This document shows positions 54,490 through 64,000 of a stretch of DNA of 64,000 nucleotides, in pieces. The translations under genes and the position numbers were made by a program. The DNA comes from Paguma larvata (lineage: Eukaryota > Chordata > Mammalia > Carnivora > Viverridae). Below the pieces are notes generated by a model, which saw only the letters and a list, made by a program, of their open reading frames with translations, had not been told where the DNA came from and did no database searches. The stretch covers positions 12,372,485 to 12,436,484 of the forward strand of contig CM057823.1 of the NCBI GenBank assembly GCA_030068075.1, given 5' to 3'. Each line of letters begins with the position of its first letter. Positions within the stretch are counted from its first letter, which is position 1.

Positions 54490-55435
54490 CTGTGTGGTGT
54501 TGGTGCAGGAATGCAGAAAGACACCAGTAAAACCGATCAGAGACCCTAGAAATCATACATATATGGAAAGTTGATGAATGTCAGAGATACCAGAGATAGA
54601 TAGGGAAAGGAAAACATTTTTCAAGTAAATGTTTGCATGATTCAATGCTCATATGGAAAAATTGAGCCCATCTTAACTCAGACTAACATGCATTTCAGGT
54701 TATTTAAGAACTTGAAGGTAAAAGGCAAATTATGAAAATTTTCTTAGAAGAGAATAGAGAGGATATTCTTTATGATCTTGGGGAGAATTATTTCTTAAAT
54801 TTTATCAAAAGAAAAAACAAAATATAAAGGAAAAAGTTCATAATTTCAACCACATTAAATATTTTTCAAAAAAGTGAAAAGACAAGTTTAAAAAGTGAGG
54901 GGAAATTGTTTGCAACAAATACGGTTGTGAAGTGCTAATATCTCAAAAAGATTTTTTTTTTGCACATACATAGAGTAGAATAAATAGACTCCTAGAAATG
55001 TGGGTAAAAAACTTGAACAGGCATTTCACAGGTTTGAAAACAAATGACCAGTAAGTGTACTCAGTCTTACCAAAAATCAGACAAATGCAAACTAACCGCA
55101 GTGAGATAACATTTGCAGATCAGATTGGCAGAAATTAAAGTCTGCTAGTATTGAATGAGGTGAGGATATGGAACAACTGGAACTCTCTACACTGTTGGTG
55201 TTAAGATAAAAATCCAGTATAATGAAAGGTTGAGAAATTAACTACATAAAAATTAAAATTTTGCTATAGGATACAAATGCCATAAGCGAAATTAAGACAA
55301 AAGTATTGCAACATTTATTATGACAGACAAAAACAAATTTCCCTGTGTACAGAGTCCTTACAGATCATTGAAAAGCATCATACTTGTAAAAAAGAAAAAA
55401 TGGAAAAAAGATAGGAACAAGTGATAGAAAAGAAT
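54490..55435 (+). pseudogene. Ancient L1 ORF2 3' region, sense, non-coding
   Basis: Contains decayed landmarks of the ORF2 C-terminal coding region: 'gggaaaggaaaacatttttc', 'caagtttaaaaagtgagggg', 'gaacaggcatttcacaggtt', 'caaatgcaaactaaccgcag' and 'gaggatatggaacaactgga'. Internal order suggests partial duplication: a second pass from about 55,230 leads to 56,170-56,235 after the inserted younger L1. No open frame survives. Confidence 0.6.
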
Positions 55436-55443
55436 GAGTCCCA

Positions 55444-56170
55444 TCGGTTCGAGTGGCTAAAATGAATAAATCAGGAAACTATAGATGCTGGCGGGGATGT
55501 GGAGAAGCAGGCACCCTCCTACACTGGTGGTGGGAATGCAAACTAGTGCAGCCACTCTGGAAAACGGTGTGGAGGTTCCTCAAAAAAATGAAAATAGAGC
55601 TACCCTATGACCCAGCAATAGCACTGCTAGGAATCTACCCAAGAGATACAGGAGTGCTGATGCATAGGGCCACGTGTACCCCAATGTGCATAGCAGCACT
55701 TTCGACAATAGCCAAATCATGGAAAGAGACCAAGTGTCCATCAACTGACGAATGGATAAAGAAGTTGTGGCACATATATACAATGGACTACTACATGGCA
55801 CTGAGAAAAAATGAAATCTGGCCGTGTGTAGCAACATGGATGGAACTGGAGGGTATTATGTTAAGTGAAATAAGTCAGTCAGAAAAAGACAGATACCATA
55901 TGTTTCCACGCATAGGTGGATTTTGAGAGACTTAGCAAAATCCATGGGGGAGGGGAAGAGGGGAAAAGAAAAAAAGACACAGAGAGGGAGGGAGACAAAA
56001 CATAAGAGACTCTCAAAGACTAAAAACAAACTGAGGGTGAGGGGGGTGAGGGAGGGGAGAGTGGGTGACGGGCATTGAAGAGGGCACTTGTTGGGATGAA
56101 CACTGGGTGTTATATGGAAACCAATTTGAAAATAAATTATTTAAATAAAAACATTTAAAAATTTTTAAAA
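55444..56170 (+). mobile_element. Younger L1, 5' truncated, with ORF2 C terminus
   Basis: About 725 bp: the last part of ORF2, the carnivore L1 3' UTR ('gagacaaaacataagagact', 'gacgggcattgaagagggca', 'acactgggtgttatatggaa') and an A-rich tail. It sits inside the ancient L1, since the host text resumes as 'cctcagtagtaatgaaagaa'. Imperfect flanks 'gaatgagtc' and 'aaatgactc' may be the target duplication. Confidence 0.88.
55453..55926 (+). pseudogene. L1 ORF2 C-terminal fragment
   Basis: 157 open codons, a small part of the roughly 1,275-residue L1 ORF2 protein. The Cys-rich C-terminal region is visible: '[20 protein letters not shown]' near residue 21, where family members usually have Cys-His before the WWW run, so one Cys is replaced. 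'[15 protein letters not shown]' and 'WIKKLWHIYTMDYYMALRKN' follow. The endonuclease and polymerase are absent, so it cannot act in retrotransposition. The annotated Met is only the first ATG in the frame. Confidence 0.88.
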
Positions 56171-56239
56171 AAATGACTCAACCTCAGTAGTAATGAAAGA
56201 AGTGCAAATTAAAACCACAAGATTTTGTTTTTGTTGTTG

Positions 56240-56853
56240 GCTAAAATTAGTTTGATAAAATACTACTAAAAAATCTTCAAAGAGAATATTCTCTTATTTC
56301 CCTTATATAAATAAAAATTAATTAAAACGATTTAAAAAGCCAGACAAAGATGAATTATTAAAAGACTGAGAAAGCACCACCTGAAATCAGGATTATGAAG
56401 TCATAGTAATCAGGGAAGAGTGTATTATTTCAGGGACGGATTGGTCAAGAGTATCAAATGTAGAGAGGCCAAGTAAGTTATGAGCCAGAAGTGTGCTTCA
56501 TGAGTGAGAGACTGATGTGAAAAATCATTGATAACTGAAGATTGCCGTTGAAGTGGAGTTGGAAATCCAAGTAGATTGAAGAGGAAGTGAGAGGCGATCT
56601 GGACGAGAGCATATATGACCCTGGCAGAATCCTATTTTGGTTTTGAAATGATCGGGTTTGAGCCTGTTTAAATGCTACTGGGCAAGATGCAGAGAAGCAA
56701 AGTGAGTAGGGATTCATAATTCAGTAGAACAGCATTCATAATACGGTAGAGAGCTAATTGAGACAATGGGAGTGTAGGAGAAAGCCCTGAAATGGAAATC
56801 GTAAGGCCTAGTTTTTATTGTCCCAATTCTTTGGTAATTAGTTGTGTTGATTC
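56240..56853. other. No gene recognised
   Basis: Intronic sequence. 'agaagtgcaaattaaaacca' at its left edge belongs to the ancient L1. A 79-codon minus frame at 56,478-56,717 lacks a domain. Confidence 0.4.
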
Positions 56854-56861
56854 ATCTCTAA

Positions 56862-57155
56862 CAAGGGTTGGCAAACTTTTCCTGTAAAGGGGTAGGTAGG
56901 AAATATTTTAGTCTGTGGGCCCCACAGTGTCTGTCACATTTACTCAGTTATGCTTTTCTAATAGTAAAGCAGCCGTAGACAATAGATAGATAAATTGGTG
57001 TGGCCGATGTCCCAGTTAAACTTACCAGGGACCCTTAAAATTTGAGTTCCAGATAATTTTTTAAGTGACATGAAATACTATTCTTGACTTTTTCCAGTCA
57101 TGTAGCTTGTAGTCCCTATAAAAACTAATAGTGGGCTATCATTTGCCAATCCCTG
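56862..57155. mobile_element. Non-autonomous hAT-Charlie element, both ends visible
   Basis: Imperfect terminal inverted repeats 'caagggttggcaaact' (left) and 'atttgccaatccctg' (right). Flanked by an 8-bp target duplication with one mismatch, atctctaa (56,854-56,861) and atctgtaa (57,156-57,163), the length expected for hAT transposition. The 'cctgtaaaggggtaggtagg' and 'gtagacaatagatagataaa' landmarks agree. No transposase frame. Confidence 0.8.
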
Positions 57156-57164
57156 ATCTGTAAA

Positions 57165-58280
57165 ATGAAAGATATGACAAAAATGTATTTTATCTCTACA
57201 TTGTATGTCTTAACTGAGGGATTCTTGGCTTAATTTCACTAAGTGTGTAAGTAGCTTATTATATGTGTGATCTGATTTAACCATTTGCTTATCAGAAATA
57301 ATTGTTAGTCTGAACCATTTAGAACTCTGCAGAAGAACTCAGAATTACTTTGTGACTTAAGTTCTGAGAGTATTCTTTATTCATCAATTTATTTATTCAT
57401 CAGGAACTCTTTCCTGAGTTTACTAGAAGAGGAATGAATGATCTTTGGCATATCTGCGTATCATCATTACAGCAGTTTCTGTAATAGTCTAAAATAGGCT
57501 TATTTTTTACCCAAGTATATTTTGGGATGGAAAGTGAATAGGAAATCAGTATTATTTGGCAGAAATAGAAGGTAAGTATAAAAATAAGAACAGTATTATT
57601 TGCCAGAAAATCCTGAAACTGAGGCATTGTTTTTGTTGTTGTTAAAGAAAGATCAGCAAAGTTTTAGAGACTTTAAAGATAAATTAATAACAAGCTGATT
57701 CATATAAAAGTTTGAAAGAGAACTGAAAAAAACTTTATTAATGCTTTTGTGTATCTGTAGTCATCCTGAGTTAACCTTGTATAAGGACTCAACTGATAGC
57801 AGTTGAGTTTCATTAAAGAAACTCTAGGGCTAAGTTTTTCAGTTGAAACAGGTTCTCTTATTAAGACTCTTTGACAGTCAGGTAAAAGATTTGGCAGGTT
57901 TATTTAGTAATCTCTAATCTCTCCAGCATTCAAGTCCTTAATGTTTAATGATGGTCTTCGGAATATCAAATATTCTTCTAAAATAGACTTTGAGAGGATC
58001 AGATCTTTAGACTGACTATTTGACATAAAAGAGATTTATTGTTTGGCCATTACTTGTCCATGAAAAATGTATTACAATTCACAATGCACACAGAGTAACA
58101 CACTGCAGATATGAGTGAGTTGTAGGAGGTTGGTTGAGTAGTTGCTAATATTAGCTATTAAAAGCTAGTATTAGAGCCAATATCACTTGACTTATAACCT
58201 GGTTATCTTTGCAATCCTGTGTTTCTTGACAAATACTATAACTTGGTTCCATAGGATAGGCTTCAGGAATATACAAATAG
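57165..58280. other. No gene; one probable L2 scrap
   Basis: 'ctttattcatcaatttattt' near 57,373 may be antisense L2. The rest is AT-rich, unassigned intronic DNA. Confidence 0.4.
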
Positions 58281-58281
58281 T

Positions 58282-58412
58282 TGCGTGCAGTTACAGTATA
58301 CAAGTGCTACAACCTTGTGAGGTATTATTGATATTATTAGCCTCAGAGAAGTTAGTCATTTTGTCTAATATAACATGGTTAATTAATGGTAGAGCCAAAA
58401 TTTGAAACATTT
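58282..58412 (-). repeat. MIR-like ancient SINE, antisense
   Basis: 'caaccttgtgaggtattatt', 'ttagcctcagagaagttagt' and 'ttaatggtagagccaaaatt' fit antisense MIR. Confidence 0.55.
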
Positions 58413-58480
58413 TGATTTTTTGACTTTCTAAGTAAAATTCATTCTTCATCTGTCTAAAACATCATCTAAGTTTTCTTTTT

Positions 58481-58694
58481 TTTCCTTTTTTTAAAAATAT
58501 TTATTTATTCTTGAGAGAGAGAGACAGGGTGATTTGGGGACGGACAGAGAGAGAGGGGGACACAGAACCTGAAGCAGGCTCCAGGCTTTGAGCCGTCAGC
58601 ACAGAGCCCGACGTGGGGCTCAAACTCATGAACTGTGAGATCATGACCTGAGCCAAAGTCAGACATTCAACCAACTGAGCCACCCAGGCACCCT
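58481..58694 (-). repeat. CAN SINE, antisense
   Basis: Flanked by 'taagttttctttt' (58,468) and 'taagttttctctt' (58,695). Confidence 0.9.
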
Positions 58695-58709
58695 TAAGTT
58701 TTCTCTTAC

Positions 58710-59160
58710 AAGCTGAGACACTCTTTTACTCCCAGAAATTCCCCAGCCCTTTTCCTTTCCCCTTTAGCTTGCCTTTATACCTTTTATTGCTTGCCATTTG
58801 CCCCTGTGAGCACCGCCAGGGTGCTTAAAGGGAAGCAGAGATAAAGGAAAGAAAGATATTTTTGTTTTATTCTTAATTGAAAAGTGCTTCTGATATTTAG
58901 CAATTTGGTATAAGTTTTTGGTACTTGTTGTCAATTTATCTGTTGCTTCCCTCTTTCCTAAGATGTTTTTTTAAAAAATCATAAGTCTATGAGATAATCA
59001 TAGTCTATCAACATAATCACTTGATTTTTCTTTTTTAGTGTGTAGGCAAAATACTTTTAAAAGGTTTATGTAGTAAATGAAATGTACATATTTCCTATTG
59101 ATAAATCTCCCTTGCATTTCTGGGGTGAATTCAGCTTGTTTGAGATATAGTAATATAATT
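58710..59160. other. No feature recognised
   Basis: Intronic sequence, no named repeat. Confidence 0.5.
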
Positions 59161-59178
59161 TTTATTTTTATTTTTTAT

Positions 59179-59354
59179 TTTTTAAGTTTATTTAAGAGAG
59201 AGAGCACGAGCAGGGGAGGGGCAGAGAGAGAGTCCCAAGCAGGCTCCACATTCCAGCTAAACCCACCATGGGGCTCAGTCTCACAATTGTGAGATCATCA
59301 CCTGAACTGAAATCAAGAGTTGGATGCTTAACAGCTGAATCACTCAGGAGCCCC
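59179..59354 (-). repeat. CAN SINE, antisense, body shortened
   Basis: Flanked by 'taat(a)tatttttatttt'-type repeats. The head ends 'caggagcccc'. Confidence 0.83.
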
Positions 59355-59529
59355 ATAATATCATTTTTATTTTTAGAATCAGTTTGTATCTTCTAATTTA
59401 ATTTCTTCTTAACAGTACTAAGATGATGAATTCTTTTAATTCCTTCTTAAATCAGTTTTAATAAGTTTTTCCTAAAATGTGTTATTTTGTATGATCTTTA
59501 AATGTATTAGTTTAACATTGCTCATACTT

Positions 59530-59701
59530 CTTTTTTTTAATGTTTATTTATTTTTGAGAGAGAGAGCATGAGCAAGGGAGAGGCAGAGAGAGAATCCCAA
59601 ACAGGCTTTGCACTGTCAGCACAGAGCCCGATGTGATGCTTGATCTCATGAACCATAAGATTATGACCTGAGCCAAAATCAAGAGTCAGACACTCAACCA
59701 T
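59530..59701 (-). repeat. CAN SINE, antisense, 5' truncated
   Basis: Stops at 'agacactcaacca', lacking the first roughly 30 bp of the tRNA-like head. Confidence 0.85.
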
Positions 59702-59925
59702 TTGTGTACATATGTAAAAACACATTCTGTTATATGCTGCAGAACAGGATATATTTCTACATATATAAAAATAATAAATACGATTATGGGACTGTGATAT
59801 ATGAATGTAAAGATTTGTATGAATTTATCACCTTAATATGGCTGAGTTGTTTAGGCTGAAGTTTTTGAAGTATTATTCCTACTTGAAAAATTGCTGGGTG
59901 CAACTTATTGATAAAGAACACTGAA

Positions 59926-60124
59926 GGGCGCCTGGGTGGCCCAGTTGGTTAAGCATCCAACTTCGGCTCAGGTCATGATCTCACAGCTTGTGGGTTTGAG
60001 CCCTGCATCATCAGGCTGGAGCCTGCTTCACATTCTGTGTCTCCCTCTCTTTTTGCTTGTTCCCTGCTCACACTCTGTTTCTCTGTCTCTCAAAACTAAA
60101 TAAACATTTAAAGAAATTTTTAAA
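59926..60124 (+). repeat. CAN SINE, sense
   Basis: Head 'gggcgcctgggtggcccagt'; 'aaagaaca(c/t)tgaa' flanks both sides. Confidence 0.9.
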
Positions 60125-60129
60125 AAAGA

Positions 60130-60590
60130 ACATTGAATACCATTGTGCCCTGAATATTCATTTTTCATTACAGTTTTTAACTTAGCTACCTTGTGACTAA
60201 GTATGATCCTAAGCACTACGGAACAAAATCAGTGAATTTCAGAGGCCCACTTTATTAGTAAATTGTACTAGAGGAACATTGTATAAGAAACCATACAGCT
60301 AAAATAGTATCCATCTTTACTGAAAATTTACCTATAGTTAAACAATTTACCTATAGTTAAAGGCAGTTTTGAGGATTGTTGCAGCACTTGGCTCTTCAAG
60401 TATATTCAAGTGATGATAGTATAGCTTTGTGTGCAGTAGGTATAGATCATGATGAATTGAAAAGTTTTCTTGTAATTCAAGTCATTAAATTATTCTTCCT
60501 TTTCCCCCCTTACTAAATTACCAGATGAACATGGCTATCTTGACAGCTATTGCTCAGGCTGGTATATCTTGGCAACAGTGTTCCTTTTCT
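60130..60590. other. No feature recognised
   Basis: Intronic sequence. A 16-bp stretch, 'acctatagttaaacaa'/'acctatagttaaaggc', is tandemly duplicated near 60,330-60,364. Confidence 0.45.
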
Positions 60591-60593
60591 TGT

Positions 60594-60699
60594 TAAAGAT
60601 TTTATTTTTACATAATCTCTACACCCAACATGGGGCTCAAATTCACAACCGCAAGATCAAGAGTCACGTGCTCTCCCGACTAAGCTAGCCAGATGCCCT
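60594..60699 (-). repeat. Short SINE, antisense
   Basis: 'cataatctctacacccaaca', 'gtgctctcccgactaagcta'; short form. Confidence 0.75.
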
Positions 60700-60873
60700 C
60701 ATATTCTTGTTGGGCGGCAATACCACTAGTATTTATCAGTGAGGCTACATGAGAGAAAGCCTGATTTTCTTCTCTTTCTAGAGGTTTCTGTACATTCCCT
60801 ATTCTGATCATGTTTGCGAGATTGTAAGATTATCTTCTATAAAGGGTGGAGTGGGGATTGAAGGGAAAATCTT

Positions 60874-60927
60874 TTGTGAACCTTCTGTAGAATTTTATCC
60901 TTTGTGATCCTTCTGTAGAATTTTGGC
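60874..60927 (+). repeat. Tandem duplication, two copies of about 27 bp
   Basis: 'tgtgaaccttctgtagaatt' and 'tgtgatccttctgtagaatt' follow each other with one difference in this part. Confidence 0.85.
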
Positions 60928-60929
60928 AG

Positions 60930-61425
60930 CTCTTAATGTAGATTATGATCTCAGTTTGAACTAAGCAGTTGATAGCTACCAGGAGGCCCATGAACCATAT
61001 TATGAAATGGTATGAAAAATCCATGTCTACATATATTTTTCTGTGTAGGCTCCATAACTCCTTCAATACCTAGTATGAGTTCTACTTGAAAGGTTAAGAA
61101 TTACCATATGTGTTGGGTGGGAGGAAAGGGAGGGTTGGAGAGAGAAAGGAGAAGAGAGGAAAAGAAACCTTACAGCATGTCATATAGCATGACAATATAT
61201 GAGGTGTTAATCCATTTATAGAGTGATACTATGGGACATTAGCCAATGATTGTTTAGGCAATCCACTGTAGGGATAGTCCTAGAATAGTTGGTTTACAAC
61301 TTTAAACCACAGGCAGAGATTCCGATTTAGAGAATTCATTCTGTTCACAGAAGTGTATAGACAAAATACTTTTAAAAACATAGTATTTGCCAAGAATTTT
61401 ACCAAATGTTAATAAAAAATTGTCA
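60930..61425. other. No feature recognised
   Basis: Contains a purine-rich tract (about 61,115-61,170, 'ggagagagaaaggagaagag') and otherwise unassigned intronic sequence. Confidence 0.45.
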
Positions 61426-61428
61426 TTC

Positions 61429-61605
61429 GGGGGCGACTGGGTGGCTCAGTCGGTTGAGCGTTTGGTTTCAGCTCAGGTAATAATCTCAGAGTTCGTGAGC
61501 CCCTGAACCCTGCATCGGGCTCACTACTGTCAGCATGGAGCCTGCTTCAGATCCTCTCTCCCCTTCTCTCTCTGTCCCTACGCCATCAAAATTAAATAAA
61601 CATTT
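61429..61605 (+). repeat. CAN SINE, sense, body shortened
   Basis: 'gggggcgactgggtggctca', 'gcatcgggctcactactgtc', flanked by 'aaaaaattgt'. Confidence 0.87.
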
Positions 61606-61915
61606 AAAAAATTGTTTTTTGGAAGTTATTAAGCTTTTCAGGAACACACACTTTTGGTTACCCAATTACAGTTACATAAATTACACAGAAAAGATCTGTT
61701 AGATGCTACAAAATAAATATTTAAAACATTATATAAAAGCTAAAGCTGTTAATTTTTTTTTTATCTTGGGTAACCTGACACATTGAGATTGGAACCTGTT
61801 GTGAGTGTGACCAAGACTATGTATTCAATTCCATGTAAGAAATTTTAAACAGTTTTACTGCCATTGCCTCTTATGTATTAATTGATTTTTTGTTATAATT
61901 TTGGGTTGATTTTAG

Positions 61916-62066
61916 GCCACCAACAAAATGGAAATGAAAGAGATTGGTAAACACAAGACACTGTGGAAAATGAACTCAACCAGTGAACCTTTATTACTTG
62001 CTGGCGTAGAAGTCAGTCCTTTGAAGAAATTCACTATTCCCAAGATCAGGAGGGCAGCTGGGAAAG
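61916..62066 (+). CDS. Candidate coding exon of an unidentified gene (ATG at 61,928)
   Basis: Acceptor 'gggttgattttag|gcc' and donor 'gggaaag|gtaata' bound a 151-nt exon. ATG at 61,928 has A at -3 and G at +4 (strong context) and a second ATG follows at 61,934. The 46 codons to the donor start MEMKEIGKHKTLWKMN and end PKIRRAAGK: a basic, Lys/Arg-rich segment with no signal peptide, membrane span or domain I know. The frame leaves in phase 1 and is also open upstream to the acceptor, so the true start could lie earlier. The exon is outside any repeat I recognise. It could be the first coding exon of the gene starting in the CpG island, a later exon, or a chance exon-like stretch. Confidence 0.4.
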
Positions 62067-62329
62067 GTAATATTTACTATTTCCATGGTAGATGGGATTA
62101 TTTCATTACTGCATTATTTCATGCAGTAATGCTATTACTGCATTTTTCTGATTCTTAGTTTGTGTTCATCTGTGTTTTGACTATATAAAATTAGATTAAA
62201 TCATGCCTTTAATTTCTTAAACACACATGTACCTTTGATTCACACAAAATGAAACAGACATGTCTCCTATCCCTTTCACTAAGTACACTTAAAAATGCCG
62301 GGCATCATACACAAAACAAATACTAGAAG

Positions 62330-64000
62330 ACTTTGAAAGTGTAGAGAAGAAGATGGACCACTTAAGGACCCTGGGACTCAAGGAATGTCACTGCAGTAAG
62401 TTCTCTATATTTTATTTTTTTGTTTCCTTCATGTCTCATATCAGATGCCAACAGTCCAGGAATGCCAGCTGGAATAGACACAGAAAGCCCCAAGATAAGT
62501 GTCTTCTCCCTTGCAATGGATGAGGAAGGGGACATCCTAGAAAAATAGAAACTTATTTGACAATATATACCTTACTCCTCCAAAAAACTAGGGGGAAAAA
62601 TATAACTGGTACACCTTTGTTAGCAAAGGCTAAATGGAGGGCTTAGACTTCCACCCATGCCTCTCCCCTTCATGGCAGTAACAGGTTCCTCTCCCTGTCA
62701 TCCCCTCCTCTGCAGTGTCAGTGGTTTTCCATCCCTGCCCTGTGGTGATAAGCCACCCCTTCTCACTTGGAATAGAGTCAGTGAAGACCAAGTATGGAGT
62801 GTGGACTACTGTCACACCTATCAGTACAAGACACCTGTCCCTCTCTCACATTGTCAGTGGAGGTGGAGCAAAGCATCCCCCCCACAGTGTCATTGGAGAC
62901 TCTGTAGAGAGAGTCTCTGTAGAGATGGGACTTCTGGTGGTAACGATTCAATGCCTCCCCTTCCTTGCTGGTAGTTTCCCCTGTTAGCTCAATTTCAGTA
63001 GATGCTTGTTAAAACCCAAGATTAAATATGATTCAGAATCTCTTAACAATATCCAAAATGAGCAAAATAAAATTTTTTGAAATCACTCATTTACCATCAG
63101 CCAAGAAAAATACCAACTTGAATATGACAAGATAATCCATAGATGCCAATTCTGATGAAACAGATGTTGGAATTATCTGACAAGGCTCTTAAAGCAGCCA
63201 TTATAATGATGTTTCAGTAAGCAGTTATGAACACTCTTGAAACAAATGAAAAAATAGAAAATCTCAACAAAGAAATGGAAAAATGTAATAAGGAACCAAG
63301 TACAAATTTTGGTGCTGAAAAATACAGTAATCAAAATAAAAACTCAATGAATAGATTCCAGAGAAGAGTTGAGAAGACATTGGGATGAGTCAGTGAATTT
63401 GAAGATAATAACAATAGAAATTACTCAGCCTGAATGATGGGGAAAAACACACACACTCACACACAGAAGAAAATAACAGAGCTTCAGGGATGTGTGGAAC
63501 AATAATAAAAGATTTAACATCTTTGTCCTCAGTGTCCGCAAAGTAGGAGAGAATGAGCATGGAAAAGTACTTGAAGAAATATTGGCTAAAATATTTCCCA
63601 GATTTGGCAAAGGTCATAAACCTGCGTAGTCAAAAGGCTGAATAAGCTTTAAACAGGATAAACCTAAAAAGTCCATGCATGCTATAGCACATCATAATCA
63701 AACTTCTGAAGACTAAGGACAGAAAAATATTGAAAGCAACCTAGAGCAACCACATATCTATAGGGGAAAATTTTTTTTAAGTAAGCTCTATGCCCAATAG
63801 GGAGCTTCAGCTCATGATCCCCGAGATCAAGAGTCACGTGCTTCACCAACTGAGCCAGCCAAGTGCCCCTATAGGGGAAAATTTTTTGGAATGACTGAAG
63901 ATTTCTCATTAGAAACCATGGAGCCCAGAGGAGGTGGCATACATTGTTTAAGTGTAGAAAGAGAAGAACTGTCAACCCAGAGTTCTGTCCTTGGCAAAAA
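62330..64000 (+). mobile_element. Ancient L1M: 5' region and ORF1 part, runs off the window
   Basis: The left part ('ctagaagactttgaaagtgt', 'gtgtagagaagaagatggac', 'tccttcatgtctcatatcag') matches an L1M 5' region, followed by the GC-richer 'gcttagacttccacccatgc' block (62.64-62.98 kb). From about 63.12 kb the ORF1 landmarks appear in order: 'gatgttggaattatctgaca', 'gcagccattataatgatgtt', 'aatgaaaaaatagaaaatct', 'gattctgtccttgg'-type text near 63,985. Frames of up to 105 codons within it are chance. ORF1 normally encodes the RNA-binding coiled-coil protein; here stops break it. A short SINE interrupts at 63,777. Confidence 0.75.
63777..63869 (-). repeat. Short SINE, antisense, 18-bp target duplication
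   Basis: Flanked by 'tataggggaaaatttttt' at 63,759-63,776 and 63,870-63,887, an exact match. This fixes it as a later insertion into L1M ORF1. Confidence 0.95.

Noticed and set aside
62657..62987. Open frames of 90 and 105 codons on the plus strand
   Set aside because: They fall in the GC-rich 5' region of an ancient L1M element and show no conserved protein features.

Overview
This window is mammalian nuclear DNA, most likely from a cat-family carnivore (Felidae). The main reason is more than 60 copies of a tRNA-Lys-derived CAN SINE in its feline form (head 'gcgcctgggtggctcagtcg', a TC-rich middle, an AATAAA-type A-rich tail). Truncated carnivore L1 3' ends, plus ancient L1M, HAL1-like, L2, MIR, MLT1, ERVL and hAT copies, fit this. 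There are no operons, Shine-Dalgarno sites, CRISPR arrays or phage features. Nearly every open frame over 60 codons is a translated SINE, a translated L1 or a chance frame.

Layout. Positions 1-31,700 look intergenic and are layered repeats. They include a HAL1-like element (about 1.04-2.07 kb), an MLT1-like LTR split by a SINE and by a clean 710-bp solo ERV LTR (4.3-5.7 kb), a MER21-like LTR (7.4-8.65 kb), a decayed ERVL-type provirus with an integrase remnant (about 9.5-11.7 kb), an antisense L1 ORF2 block (14.3-15.7 kb), an antisense MLT1-like LTR (15.7-16.6 kb) and L1M 3' ends (18.1, 22.6, 27.6, 28.6 and 29.7 kb). At 32.2-33.0 kb lies a CpG-dense, TATA-less segment with GC boxes and a G-rich minisatellite, which reads as a promoter. 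It ends in a good splice donor at 32,895.

From there to the right edge the sequence looks like the first introns of a plus-strand gene. A 76-nt exon candidate (45,644-45,719) has a strong acceptor and a perfect gtaagt donor. A second (61,916-62,066) carries an ATG in strong Kozak context. If the three exons join, upstream reading frames begin in exons 1 and 2, and the second ends by overlapping the start region in exon 3. I do not recognise the protein, so no symbol is given. Introns hold SINEs, L2/MIR fossils, a second MER21-like LTR (50.1-50.7 kb), a young L1 inserted in an old L1 (54.4-56.2 kb), an hAT-type element with visible ends (56.9-57.2 kb) and, from about 62.33 kb to the right edge, the 5' end and ORF1 part of an ancient L1.

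No clearly new biological system was found. The best leads are the unidentified gene start with its nested upstream frames, the promoter minisatellite, and a reading frame that could continue from exon 3 into L1 sequence. Repeat family names come from recognising sequence by eye, without a library search, so old-repeat assignments and edges are approximate.
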